Below are positions 44,177 to 52,668 of a stretch of DNA of 64,000 bases, in pieces; position 1 is the first letter of the stretch, and each line of letters starts with the position of its first letter. Where the stretch lies: contig NZ_LMHW01000016.1 of the NCBI RefSeq assembly GCF_001428525.1, forward strand, positions 1-64,000, given 5' to 3'. Under the pieces are notes generated by a model that saw only the letters and a list, made by a program, of their open reading frames with translations, had not been told where the DNA came from and searched no databases. The position numbers and the translations under genes are program-made. Origin of the DNA: Flavobacterium sp. Root186. GTDB taxonomy: Bacteria; Bacteroidota; Bacteroidia; Flavobacteriales; Flavobacteriaceae.

Positions 44177-47100
44177 TTACCAGACTATTTCAGCTAAAAC
44201 TTCATTCTCTTTAACTTTTCCGAGCTGAATTGTTTTTAAAGTTCTGGATGTTTTTCCTGCTTTAGTTGTATAAATTTCAACCATAATTGTAGCTGGGCCA
44301 TTTTCATTTAATTCAGTTTCTCCAAAATAATTGGTTTTAATTTGATATTTCCCTTTCACCGCATTTCGAATTATATATTGTTCCGGGCCATAACCTTCTG
44401 TAAAATCTTTAGAAAATCTGGCACCCGCCTGTGTTCTCTCATGAGCATAGTAACATTCTTCCCCATTTGGTTCAATAACATGCAGGTCTAAATCGACATC
44501 CATTAAATTCCAGTTCATAATAATTCTGATATCAACCGGCATTTTCGCAAGATATTTTTTATCTAATTTATCTATCTTAATTCCTTTATGCTCCGTAATT
44601 AAACGGTTTATATCCATTAAAATAATATCTTCCACACCTTCATATTGTCCGTCCATTTCTCCGTAATAATTTACTTCCAGAGCTTTAACTAATTGATCAA
44701 AAGATTGCTGATATTTCCCTGCATCTTCCAGCGTCAATGCATAATCTCTTAAGCTTTGTGGTTCGTGAGCTCTCCATTTCGCCACTTGTTTTGCTGTAAA
44801 CACCGCATCATCATAATCTTTCCATTGGCGTAATGTATACGTAAGTGTTTTATAAAGTTGATGATTCTCTAAACCTAAATCGGCAATATTACTGATAATC
44901 AATAATGCTTTTTTAACATCTCCCTGATTGTAGAAGAAATGCGCCACATCAAAATAAAAACTCGGATTTCTTTCCTGTGCTTTTCTCAATTCTAAATACA
45001 AATCGTATTGTTTTTCTTTTGGTGCTTTTGCTAAAGCTTTTAAATACAATCGATCTGGATTCCAACTTTTTGTTTGGACAACTCCACTATTTGAAGACTG
45101 CTTTTTCGTTGTTATTATAATAACTCCATTTACCCCACTGCTGCCATAAGCAGCAATTCTCGACGCATCTTTCAAAACATCTGCCGACTCGATATCATCC
45201 GACTTTAAATCCGTCAATTCGCCCTCATAAAACTGACCATCAACTATAATTAAAGGCTTATTTGCATTTGTAACTGATGTATTTCCTCTTATTACTACAT
45301 TGTTATTTGGCGACTGCGTTACTTCTAATCCCGAAACTTTACCTTCGAGTGCCTGTGAAAGATCTTTATTTTTTAAGATGCCTTCTGAAATAGCACCAAC
45401 AACATCTGATTTTTTTTGAGTTCCATATCCTACTACAACTGTTTCTTGTAATTTAGCAGCATTAGTCTCTCTTTGTATTACTTCGCTTCCAACTTTTTTA
45501 TCTTTTAATTCAACAATTTTTGGTGGGTCGTCAGTAACTTCCTTCGCTTTCGCAACCACAGGTGCAACAAATTTTACCTGATTAGCTTGAGGTGTAGATG
45601 ATACAGGAGCTGCTTGATATACATTATTATCTTCCTCAATAACCATTGCTGCTGGAGCCATTCCAACCGGTTCGTCTATTGTTAAAACAGCATCTGGATC
45701 TCCTTTTATAGTTTCAGATCCAATTGTTATATCCCCATCTCTGCCTCTTGCCCCTGGCGGCGGCGGTGGAACTTGTCCTTTGTGTTTATACTTCGACGCT
45801 ATTTTTTGTCCTTTATACTTAATATTCTTTTTCCACCAAATATCTAATCCGTTAAAATAGCTTCCTATATTGTCCCAATTACTTTTTTGCTGAGCCAAAT
45901 TAGTATCGTGTTCCTGTTTTTTAATTCTGTCAAATTCAGCACGTAATTCTGCTGGCGGAATAATATCATACGAAATATAATCGCGAATATTTTCTAAAAC
46001 AATCAGCGAAGTATTTTTAGTAATGATGCCGTATTTGTTTCCCAAAAGCTCAATTTCGTCAGCATTTTTAGCATACTCAAAATCAAGATTTGCTATTTTT
46101 TTCTGCGCCCAAAGCTTTTCAATATTTACATCAGTCGTGTTTTGAACCGCACCATCCAACGTAATTTTTCTTTCTAAAACGGCTTCATTATTATATCCAA
46201 ATAATAAAGTGATTTCGTTTTTTGGATTTAAAGAAATTCCCGAAAAACTAAAATTTCCTGAAACCGAAGTTCCTTCTATCGGAAACAAATCAGTTACCGT
46301 TAAATTTTCTTTTATTCCTAAAAATTTCAAATTTGTATTTGTCAATTTATCCAAAGCGATTTCAGTATTAATCTGATTTAAATTGATAAAATTACCACCA
46401 GTCTGCATTGCTGAATAATTCAGAAAGGCAAAATCGGCAGATACTGAAGAAGTAATGGTATAAATTGTTTTTTTAGTTTTTGGAAGAAGATTTTCACTCA
46501 AAGAAGATAATCCATCCGTAAAAAACAAATATTCATCCTGAGCTGTAAAGTTGAGCTGCGAAAAACGGGTTCCTCCATCGTATTTTGTTTTTTCTAAAAC
46601 GGCTTTTAAAGCATCCCAATTTCCGTTAGAAATAATATATTCTTGTTGTTTATCAAAAGTATAATTCAAAAAGTACAGCGTAACTTTTGTGTTTTTTATT
46701 TTCTGAAAATAAGCATCCAGTAAATTCAATTCTTTCTTTAAATCTCTATTTTGGCAACTCAAAGAATTATCCCAAATTAAACCAATTGAAGCTGGTGTTT
46801 TTTTAACTGTTTTATTTCCTTCTATAAAAGTATTTCCATAAAAATAATGCTGTCCGCCAACGTCCTGCATCAAAACACTTGGAATATTTTGCTGTATCGG
46901 AATTTTTAGCACAATTTTTTCTGCAGGCTGATGATTTTCTTTTTTAACAGAAGCCTGAAAAGATTGATTCCACTTTGAAAAAGTAATTTCATTTCCTGAA
47001 TTCTCTGTAACAGTTGGTGCTGTTGAAACTCCTAAAACCGATACATTAATTTCAAACTGATCTAATTTTTTCGGAAAACGGCTTACCAGTTGATACGCCA

Positions 47101-47614
47101 AATTATCTTTATCAAATGCCGAAAGCTCTTCTTCATAACCAATTATTACAGTTCGTTCTCCGTTTGGTAGTAAAGGATAAATTCTGGTTCTGAAATTATT
47201 TCCATCTACTTTCTCCAGCAAACCCGGATCAACACGACGATGTTCAATGGCTTCAAAAACCTGTTTTCCTTTATTTTTATTTACCGGAACGGCTTCTCTC
47301 ATTTTTCCATTAATATCAATGGCATATCTTGAAACCGAAACATTTTCCGGTAACGGAAAAATTAGTTCTGCTTCCATCTGACGAGTTCCCGAATTAAAAA
47401 AGTGCATTTCGGCAGTGGTGTAAGCAATATTCCCAACAACTTTTACATTGACTAAAAGTTTGTTCATTCTCACTTTTTCAGCATCATCACCTTTAACATT
47501 TAGTTCAGGGCTTTGTGCGAAAGTTTTTGTTCCTAAAAACAGTATAAAACAAAATAACAATTTGAAGTTAACTTGAAACATTGCTGGCATAAAAACATTG
47601 GTTTTAGATTTCAT
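44177..47614 (-). CDS. chimeric VIT/vWA protein with TonB-linker segment, SusC-type plug and DUF2135 domain
   Basis: About 1145 residues. The frame opens at 47692, but the ATG at 47614 leads into a better signal peptide (KLLFCFILFLGTKTFAQ). Order: VIT domain (about 35-165, with AEMHFFNSGTRQMEAELIFPLP and RIYPLLPNGERTVIIGYE), a vWA-like region (about 280-420, degenerate MIDAS), a Pro-rich spacer (PPPPP, about 620), two segments matching residues 131-166 and 100-131 of the TonB encoded at 7037 but in reversed order (about 630-710), a SusC TonB box and plug (about 720-840, VVVGYGTQ and then VIRGNTSVTNANKPLIIVDG), TPR-like helices, and a DUF2135 (YfaP-like) end with MDVDLDLHVIEPNGEECYYAH. No beta-barrel follows the plug. 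Probably exported; role unknown. Confidence 0.8.
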   Translation of the reverse strand: MKSKTNVFMPAMFQVNFKLLFCFILFLGTKTFAQSPELNVKGDDAEKVRMNKLLVNVKVVGNIAYTTAEMHFFNSGTRQMEAELIFPLPENVSVSRYAIDINGKMREAVPVNKNKGKQVFEAIEHRRVDPGLLEKVDGNNFRTRIYPLLPNGERTVIIGYEEELSAFDKDNLAYQLVSRFPKKLDQFEINVSVLGVSTAPTVTENSGNEITFSKWNQSFQASVKKENHQPAEKIVLKIPIQQNIPSVLMQDVGGQHYFYGNTFIEGNKTVKKTPASIGLIWDNSLSCQNRDLKKELNLLDAYFQKIKNTKVTLYFLNYTFDKQQEYIISNGNWDALKAVLEKTKYDGGTRFSQLNFTAQDEYLFFTDGLSSLSENLLPKTKKTIYTITSSVSADFAFLNYSAMQTGGNFINLNQINTEIALDKLTNTNLKFLGIKENLTVTDLFPIEGTSVSGNFSFSGISLNPKNEITLLFGYNNEAVLERKITLDGAVQNTTDVNIEKLWAQKKIANLDFEYAKNADEIELLGNKYGIITKNTSLIVLENIRDYISYDIIPPAELRAEFDRIKKQEHDTNLAQQKSNWDNIGSYFNGLDIWWKKNIKYKGQKIASKYKHKGQVPPPPPGARGRDGDITIGSETIKGDPDAVLTIDEPVGMAPAAMVIEEDNNVYQAAPVSSTPQANQVKFVAPVVAKAKEVTDDPPKIVELKDKKVGSEVIQRETNAAKLQETVVVGYGTQKKSDVVGAISEGILKNKDLSQALEGKVSGLEVTQSPNNNVVIRGNTSVTNANKPLIIVDGQFYEGELTDLKSDDIESADVLKDASRIAAYGSSGVNGVIIITTKKQSSNSGVVQTKSWNPDRLYLKALAKAPKEKQYDLYLELRKAQERNPSFYFDVAHFFYNQGDVKKALLIISNIADLGLENHQLYKTLTYTLRQWKDYDDAVFTAKQVAKWRAHEPQSLRDYALTLEDAGKYQQSFDQLVKALEVNYYGEMDGQYEGVEDIILMDINRLITEHKGIKIDKLDKKYLAKMPVDIRIIMNWNLMDVDLDLHVIEPNGEECYYAHERTQAGARFSKDFTEGYGPEQYIIRNAVKGKYQIKTNYFGETELNENGPATIMVEIYTTKAGKTSRTLKTIQLGKVKENEVLAEIVW

Positions 47615-47688
47615 AACGTGAAAGTTAAGGTTGTATATTGATATAGAGAACAAAAAACATAAAAAGGTTGGGAGGGTAATACTTCTTT

Positions 47689-47726
47689 CCAAAAAAAATC
47701 TCCAAAGCCTTACGACAATGGAGATT
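47689..47726 (-). terminator. terminator in the gap between the VIT gene and the DAHP operon
   Basis: On the minus strand aatctcca / tggagatt form an 8-bp stem with a 14-base loop, followed by eight T. It lies past the stop of the DAHP synthase gene (leftward) and upstream of the VIT start, so it ends the Phe/Tyr operon. Confidence 0.65.
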
Positions 47727-47738
47727 ATAAAATTTTAC

Positions 47739-47821
47739 GATATAAGTGATATAAGAAAATCTAATAATTGGGTTTGTAAAAATCAAATAAAACTTATAGC
47801 ACTTATATTACTATATGGTTT
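47739..47821. repeat. diverged copy of the aaaccatataagttatataag element
   Basis: Left arm 47739-47755 (gatataagtgatataag) and right arm 47793-47821 (cttatagcacttatattact, then atatggttt) are inverted relatives of the elements at 11865 and 59347. They carry the variant core ataagtg. The copy lies just past the DAHP synthase stop at 47831. Confidence 0.65.
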
Positions 47822-47830
47822 TAGAAAAAA

Positions 47831-48913
47831 TTATGCGTTGAAAATCTTCTCTTGGTGACCGATACTTTCCTGGTGGATTGCTTTGAACATTCTCAAAACA
47901 AACTCTTCAGTAAGACCTTTTTTCTCACCTTCTAAAATCATTTTTCCTAAGATTTCGTTCCAACGGTTGTTTTGAAGAATCGCTACGTTTGCATCTTTTT
48001 TCACCTGACCAATTTCGTCAGCCACTTTCATACGTTTTCCTAATAACTCTAATAAATTAGCATCAAGAACGTCGATGTTAGCTCTTAGTTTTGTCATTTT
48101 TGAACTGTACTCATCTGTAGTATCATCCGTTTTTCTGATCGTCAAATCTTTAATAATTTGTTTCAAAGCGTCTGGAGTAACTTGCTGCGCTGCATCAGAC
48201 CAAGCGTTGTCCGGATCGTAGTGCGTTTCGATAATCATACCATCGTAGTTCAAATCTAAAGCCTCTTGCGTTACTTCGAAAATCATTTTACGATCTCCTG
48301 TAATGTGAGATGGATCGATGATTAATGGTAAATCAGGGAATTTATTTTGCAATTCGATAGCAATTTGCCATTCTGGAATGTTTCTGTATTTTGTTTTTTC
48401 GTAAGTAGAGAAACCTCTGTGAATAACTCCTAATTTCTCGATTCCAGCCATGTGTAAACGCTCAACACCACCTAACCATAAAGCTAAATCCGGGTTTACA
48501 GGGTTTTTAACCAAAACGATTTTATCAGTTCCTTTCAAGGTATCAGCAATTTCCTGAACTGCGAAAGGGTTTGCAGTTGTACGTGCACCAACCCATAAAA
48601 CGTCGATATCATGTTCTAAAGCCAGTTTACAGTGAGCTGCAGTCGCAACTTCAGTTCCCATCAATAAACCAGTTTCAGCTTTTGCTTTTTGCAACCATTT
48701 TAAACCAATTTCTCCAACACCTTCAAATCCTCCCGGACGCGTTCTTGGTTTCCAGATTCCTGCTCTGAATACACTAACTTTTGAATCTTTCAATTCATGA
48801 GCAATTTTCAATACTTGATCTTCCGTTTCTGCACTACAAGGTCCAGCTATCACAAGTGGGTGATTTAAATTGAAATCTTCTAACCACTTTCTCATTTCTT
48901 TCTTATTTTCCAT
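47831..48913 (-). CDS. bifunctional DAHP synthase / chorismate mutase
   Basis: Fusion of a type I-beta 3-deoxy-D-arabino-heptulosonate-7-phosphate synthase (about 1-265, Kdo8P-synthase-like; VIAGPCSAET, RAGIWKPRTRPGGFEGVGE, KNPVNPDLALW, IDPSHITGD) and a C-terminal AroQ-type chorismate mutase (about 270-360, KLRANIDVLDANLLELLGKRMKVADEIGQVKK). It provides both the first step of the shikimate pathway and the branch to prephenate. Linkage gives feedback control through the mutase domain in related fusions. Last gene of the pheA-aminotransferase-tyrA operon, 13 bases behind tyrA. Confidence 0.94.
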   Translation of the reverse strand: MENKKEMRKWLEDFNLNHPLVIAGPCSAETEDQVLKIAHELKDSKVSVFRAGIWKPRTRPGGFEGVGEIGLKWLQKAKAETGLLMGTEVATAAHCKLALEHDIDVLWVGARTTANPFAVQEIADTLKGTDKIVLVKNPVNPDLALWLGGVERLHMAGIEKLGVIHRGFSTYEKTKYRNIPEWQIAIELQNKFPDLPLIIDPSHITGDRKMIFEVTQEALDLNYDGMIIETHYDPDNAWSDAAQQVTPDALKQIIKDLTIRKTDDTTDEYSSKMTKLRANIDVLDANLLELLGKRMKVADEIGQVKKDANVAILQNNRWNEILGKMILEGEKKGLTEEFVLRMFKAIHQESIGHQEKIFNA

Positions 48914-48926
48914 CTTAATTTTTAGT

Positions 48927-49784
48927 TTATTTTTTAATTGTTAATCCGTTTAATATCTCTTTTATTTTATTTGTGCTTTCCATTTCTTCAAAAATGGCAT
49001 TGTAATTTTCATCTTTCAACAAATCCCTAAACCGACTTAGGTTTGAAATATATTCTTCTAATGTTTCCAGAACGTGTTCTTTGTTTTGCTTAAAAATCGG
49101 TGTCCACATTGCCGGCGAACTTTTTGCTAAACGAACGGTACTTTCAAATCCACTTCCCGCCATGTCAAAAATATCCTGTTCGTCTTTTTCTTTATTCATT
49201 ACCGTTTTACCAAGCATAAACGAACTAATGTGGGACAAATGCGAAACGTAAGCGATATGTTTGTCGTGCGAAGTCGGATCCATATATCGAATCCTCATTC
49301 CTATTTCGCTAAAAAGCTTTAATGCTTTTTCCTGCAATTTAAAAGTGGTTTTTTCCACTTCGCAAATAATGTTTGTCTTTCCTTTAAACAAACCTCTTAT
49401 CGCCGCCGAAGGCCCAGAAAACTCTGTTCCTGCTATTGGATGCGTGGCAATAAAATTTCTTCTTTTTGGATGACTTGCTACTGCTTCACAAATTGGTTTT
49501 TTAGTGGATCCAACTTCAAAAACTATTGTTTTATCTCCAACCGAATCCAGAACTTTAGGTAAAACTGTCAGCGCCACATCAACCGGAACCGAAACAATTA
49601 CAAAATCGGCTTCGCCCAAATCTTCAAAACTTCCCGCTTCGTCTATAACTCCCAGATCAATTGCTTCCTGCAAATGTTTTTCGTTACTGTCGATTCCAAA
49701 AATTGTCGAATCAGGATGTTGGTCTTTGATGTCCAGCACCATCGAACCTCCTATTAGCCCTATTCCTATTACGTATACTTTCAT
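48927..49784 (-). CDS. tyrA: prephenate dehydrogenase
   Basis: Oxidative decarboxylation of prephenate to 4-hydroxyphenylpyruvate for tyrosine. N-terminal NAD-binding GIGLIGGSMVLDI, then HPIAGTEFSGPSAA (prephenate-binding His) and the helical C-terminal domain (HIAYVSHLSHISSFMLG, GSGFESTVRLAKSSPAMW). Single-domain, 285 residues, no chorismate mutase or ACT domain, as the mutase is in the next gene. Part of the operon controlled from the attenuator upstream of pheA. Confidence 0.93.
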   Translation of the reverse strand: MKVYVIGIGLIGGSMVLDIKDQHPDSTIFGIDSNEKHLQEAIDLGVIDEAGSFEDLGEADFVIVSVPVDVALTVLPKVLDSVGDKTIVFEVGSTKKPICEAVASHPKRRNFIATHPIAGTEFSGPSAAIRGLFKGKTNIICEVEKTTFKLQEKALKLFSEIGMRIRYMDPTSHDKHIAYVSHLSHISSFMLGKTVMNKEKDEQDIFDMAGSGFESTVRLAKSSPAMWTPIFKQNKEHVLETLEEYISNLSRFRDLLKDENYNAIFEEMESTNKIKEILNGLTIKK

Positions 49785-49900
49785 ACTATTTCTTTAAATT
49801 TCAATATTTTAAATTCCAAATTCCAACTAAAAAGCTTCAACTTCACTCAATCTGACAATCTGGACAAAAATCTTGATTCTTGATTCTAAAATCTTAATAC

Positions 49901-51046
49901 TTAAAATCGATCTATCGCCTCTTGTACTTTTTCTTCTTTCACACACAACGAAAATCTAATATATCCTTCGCCGTTGCTTCCGAAAATAGTTCCCGGTGTA
50001 ATGAAAATATGTTTCTCGTATAATATTTCGTCAATGAACTTTTCTGCTGATTCGATTCCTTCCGGCAATTTTGCCCAGACAAAAAGACCGACTCCATCTT
50101 TATAAACTTCGCAGCCTAATTTTTCTGCTAGTTTCTCTGTTAATTCTCTTCGGCGTCTGTAAATTTTATTTTGATCTTCAAACCATGATTTATCACAATT
50201 CAACGCTGCAACTGCACCTTTCTGAATCCCGTAGAACATACCGCTGTCCATGTTGCTTTTTACTTTTAAGACTGCATCGATAATTTCAGGATTTCCCAAA
50301 ACCATTCCGACTCTCCAGCCTGCCATGTTGAAGGTTTTGCTTAATGAATTTAATTCTAGAGCTACATCTTTTGCGCCTTCAACCTGCAATAAACTCATCG
50401 GATTATCATTCAAAACAAAACTATACGGATTATCGTTAACCAATAATATGTTGTGTTTTTTAGCAAAAGCAACCAATTTTTCAAATAACGCTAAACTTCC
50501 TCTTGCTCCTGTTGGCATGTGAGGATATCCCAGCCACATAATTTTTACTTTCGAAAGATCTAATTTTTCTAAAGCTTCAAAATCTGGTTCCCAAGCATTT
50601 TCTTCTTTCAAATCATAATAAACCGGAATCGCTCCAACTAAATTTGTTACCGAAGTATAAGTTGGATAACCCGGATTCGGAATCAAAACGTGATCGCCTT
50701 CATTTAAAAACGCTAATGAAATGTGCATAATTCCTTCTTTCGAACCCATCAAAGGCAAAATCTCATTATTCGGATTTAATTCAACACCAAATTGATTCTG
50801 ATAAAAATCTGCCATTCCTTTTCTCAATTCCGGCAATCCCTGATAGCTCTGATAACCATGCCCGTTTTCATCTTGAATTGCCGCAGCGACTGCTTCAATT
50901 ACTGCTTTCGACGGACTCAAATCAGGGCTACCAATTCCCATATTGATGATAGATTTTCCTTCAGACATCAGTTGACGAACTTCTCTCAATTTTGATGAGA
51001 AGTAGTATTCTTCAACTGTATCTAATCTTTTTGCTGTTGTAATCAT
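49901..51046 (-). CDS. PLP-dependent aminotransferase (class I/II), aromatic amino acid operon
   Basis: Fold-type I aminotransferase of 381 residues. The PLP lysine is Lys237 in NSLSKTFNMAGWRVGMVLGNP. GSPDLSPSK and GYQSYQGLPELRKGMADFY at the N-terminus and IRFSLCVKEEKVQEAIDRF at the C-terminus are typical. Placed between pheA and tyrA, it most likely makes phenylalanine and tyrosine from their keto acids. Related enzymes act on diaminopimelate or aspartate, so specificity is inferred from context. Confidence 0.88.
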   Translation of the reverse strand: MITTAKRLDTVEEYYFSSKLREVRQLMSEGKSIINMGIGSPDLSPSKAVIEAVAAAIQDENGHGYQSYQGLPELRKGMADFYQNQFGVELNPNNEILPLMGSKEGIMHISLAFLNEGDHVLIPNPGYPTYTSVTNLVGAIPVYYDLKEENAWEPDFEALEKLDLSKVKIMWLGYPHMPTGARGSLALFEKLVAFAKKHNILLVNDNPYSFVLNDNPMSLLQVEGAKDVALELNSLSKTFNMAGWRVGMVLGNPEIIDAVLKVKSNMDSGMFYGIQKGAVAALNCDKSWFEDQNKIYRRRRELTEKLAEKLGCEVYKDGVGLFVWAKLPEGIESAEKFIDEILYEKHIFITPGTIFGSNGEGYIRFSLCVKEEKVQEAIDRF

Positions 51047-51163
51047 TTTTTTATTGCTTTAGGCCGTAAGCTTTAGGCTTTAGGCTCTTTTTAAACTTTT
51101 AATTTTGCTTTAGATAGTAAGCTCTAAGCTTTTTTGGACTTTAAGACTTTTGGCTTTCCAACT

Positions 51164-52006
51164 TTATGACTCACTACTCAAAGGTTTCGTATTTTTATAT
51201 TCTCCCAACACTTTAAAATATTCAGCCATTATATTTAATAATGCTTTTGCTTTTGCAAAATCTTCGTATTTCTCGAATGTTACATCTACGAAAAACGAAT
51301 ATTTCCAGGGTGTTTCAATTTTTGGAAGCGACTGAATTTTTGTCAAATTCAGTTTGCAGTCGCTCATTACATTTAATACTGCTGCTAAACTTCCTCTCTT
51401 ATGATCTAATTCAAACTTAATAGACGCTCTGTTGATTTCACTTTCAGGCAAAAATGAATTTTGCTTTTTGATGATCACAAAACGCGTCATATTGTTTTTA
51501 ATCGTTTGAATTGATGACGCGATAATATCTAAATCATACATTTCAGAAGCCGTTACACTGGCAATTGCAGCAATTCCGGTTAACTGTTTTTCCTGAATTC
51601 TTCTTGCCGTTTCGGCTGTATCTTTATCCTCAATCAATTTGATATTTGGATATTGTTTCAGGAAATCCATGCATTGCAAAAGTGCCATTGGGTGTGAATG
51701 AACTTCTTTTATGTCTTCAATTTTCTGACCTTTTAAAGCCATTAAATTCTGCTGAATGTTTAAATAATGTTCTCCAATAATGTGTAAATTATTCTTATCT
51801 ATCAAAGCATAATTCGGGATAATCGGACCTGCAATTGAATTTTCAATCGCCATAACAGCCTGATCTGATTTTCCGGCAATAAGGCTGTCGATCAATTCTT
51901 CAAAAGACAAACATTCATCAATATCCACATTTTCAGAGAAATACTCCTTCACAACCTGATGATGAAAAGATCCTTTAATACCTTGTATTGCAATTTTCGT
52001 TGTCAT
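51164..52006 (-). CDS. pheA: prephenate dehydratase
   Basis: Turns prephenate into phenylpyruvate. The N-terminal catalytic domain (about 1-180) has AIQGIKGSFHHQVVKEYF, MAIENSIAGPI and the characteristic NNMTRFVII; the C-terminal ACT domain (about 195-275, FELDHKRGSLAAVLNVMSDCKLNLTKIQSLP) is the phenylalanine sensor, with SLPKIETPWKY in place of the more usual ESRP. First gene of the operon. Its start is 6 bases after the end of a terminator T-tract, the final part of the attenuator described separately. Confidence 0.94.
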   Translation of the reverse strand: MTTKIAIQGIKGSFHHQVVKEYFSENVDIDECLSFEELIDSLIAGKSDQAVMAIENSIAGPIIPNYALIDKNNLHIIGEHYLNIQQNLMALKGQKIEDIKEVHSHPMALLQCMDFLKQYPNIKLIEDKDTAETARRIQEKQLTGIAAIASVTASEMYDLDIIASSIQTIKNNMTRFVIIKKQNSFLPESEINRASIKFELDHKRGSLAAVLNVMSDCKLNLTKIQSLPKIETPWKYSFFVDVTFEKYEDFAKAKALLNIMAEYFKVLGEYKNTKPLSSES

Positions 52007-52012
52007 ATATTC

Positions 52013-52041
52013 AAAAAAAAATCCTGATTTGCATCAGGATT
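52013..52041 (-). terminator. attenuator terminator immediately upstream of pheA
   Basis: On the minus strand aatcctgat - gcaa - atcaggatt forms a 9-bp stem with a GNRA tetraloop, running into nine T in a row at 52013-52021. The T tract ends 6 bases before the pheA ATG. A terminator this close to a start codon makes sense only as a regulated one. Confidence 0.9.
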
Positions 52042-52095
52042 GTATATTAGTTTTATTTGTCTTTTATATTTTTCAAATAACCATAGCACAATCCT
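52036..52095 (-). promoter_or_regulatory. antiterminator pairing of the pheA attenuator
   Basis: aggattgt (52088-52095) inside the leader reading frame is the exact reverse complement of acaatcct (52036-52043), which overlaps the 5' arm of the terminator; a G-U pair extends it. The two structures exclude each other. A further 5-bp hairpin (cttct / agaag, 52098-52112) over the last Phe codons could act as a pause site. Confidence 0.82.
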
Positions 52096-52153
52096 CACTT
52101 CTACTAAAGAAGAAATAAAAGTTGTTGCTAAAATAAAAACGGTTACTTGCCAT
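52073..52153 (-). CDS. phenylalanine-rich leader peptide of the pheA operon
   Basis: A 26-residue frame, MASNRFYFSNNFYFFFSRSE and then DCAMVI, with six Phe and two Tyr, three of the Phe codons consecutive (52106-52114). It starts at ATG 52153 behind an A-rich leader (aaataacacaaacaaa), normal for Bacteroidota, and stops at TGA 52073. A ribosome stalled at the Phe triplet would leave the antiterminator strand at 52088-52095 free; one that reaches the stop would cover it. It is too short to be called by standard gene finders. A chance frame with this content in this place is very unlikely. The function as a regulator is inferred from layout. Confidence 0.85.
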   Translation of the reverse strand: MASNRFYFSNNFYFFFSRSEDCAMVI

Positions 52154-52182
52154 TTTGTTTGTGTTATTTTGTAAATTCTCTG

Positions 52183-52213
52183 CGAATGTATAAATTATTT
52201 TTACCGCACCAAA
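52183..52213 (-). promoter_or_regulatory. pheA operon promoter
   Basis: Minus strand: TTTG at 52210-52213, 19 bases, then TACATTCG at 52183-52190 (TAnnTTTG with one change). Transcription would start near 52177, about 24 bases before the leader peptide ATG. The rest of the gap up to 52387 is A/T-rich and shows nothing else. Confidence 0.6.
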
Positions 52214-52387
52214 AAAAATGTTGCATTTTATGAAACAAAAAGGGATTTCTTAACAAATTTAGACTGATTTGTATGATAATATAAAAATATGGGCTTAAAA
52301 TGAGATATTTACAATTGGGGTTTCTAAGGGTTTTGAGATTTTTTGATTTAGTAATAATATATCAAATGAAAAAATCCTGTTGATCAA

Positions 52388-52663
52388 TCATTCAATTATT
52401 AAAAATTCATCGATGAATTCTTTATCCTTATTGATATATAAAAAATAAGAACCAACTTCTTTTTGATCTTGAAGAAGATTTAATCTAATTTGAACACAAG
52501 GAGTTGGAATAAAGTCATGATCTATTAAAATCGAAATAGATTTTGAAACAATTGCATTGACTTTTTCGTTTTCATATTCCTCAATATTTACATTATTGAA
52601 GTACTCATTTGCAAGACTATAGTACTCATTTTTATTTTCAACAATAAATTCATTTAAATCCAT
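52388..52663 (-). CDS. small hypothetical protein, second of an orphan pair
   Basis: A 91-residue acidic protein (MDLNEFIVENKNEYYSLANEYFNN) with mixed alpha/beta composition. I do not recognise it. It follows the gene at 52669 after 5 bases, so the two are one operon. Composition and size resemble immunity-type proteins of polymorphic toxin systems, but no toxin gene is adjacent, so this is only a suggestion. Confidence 0.6.
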   Translation of the reverse strand: MDLNEFIVENKNEYYSLANEYFNNVNIEEYENEKVNAIVSKSISILIDHDFIPTPCVQIRLNLLQDQKEVGSYFLYINKDKEFIDEFLIIE

Positions 52664-52668
52664 CTTTA

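Noticed and set aside
44177-47614. Two genes joined by a missed frameshift in the VIT protein.
   Set aside because: The frame is open throughout, and the order of linker, plug and TPR is continuous; treated as a true fusion.
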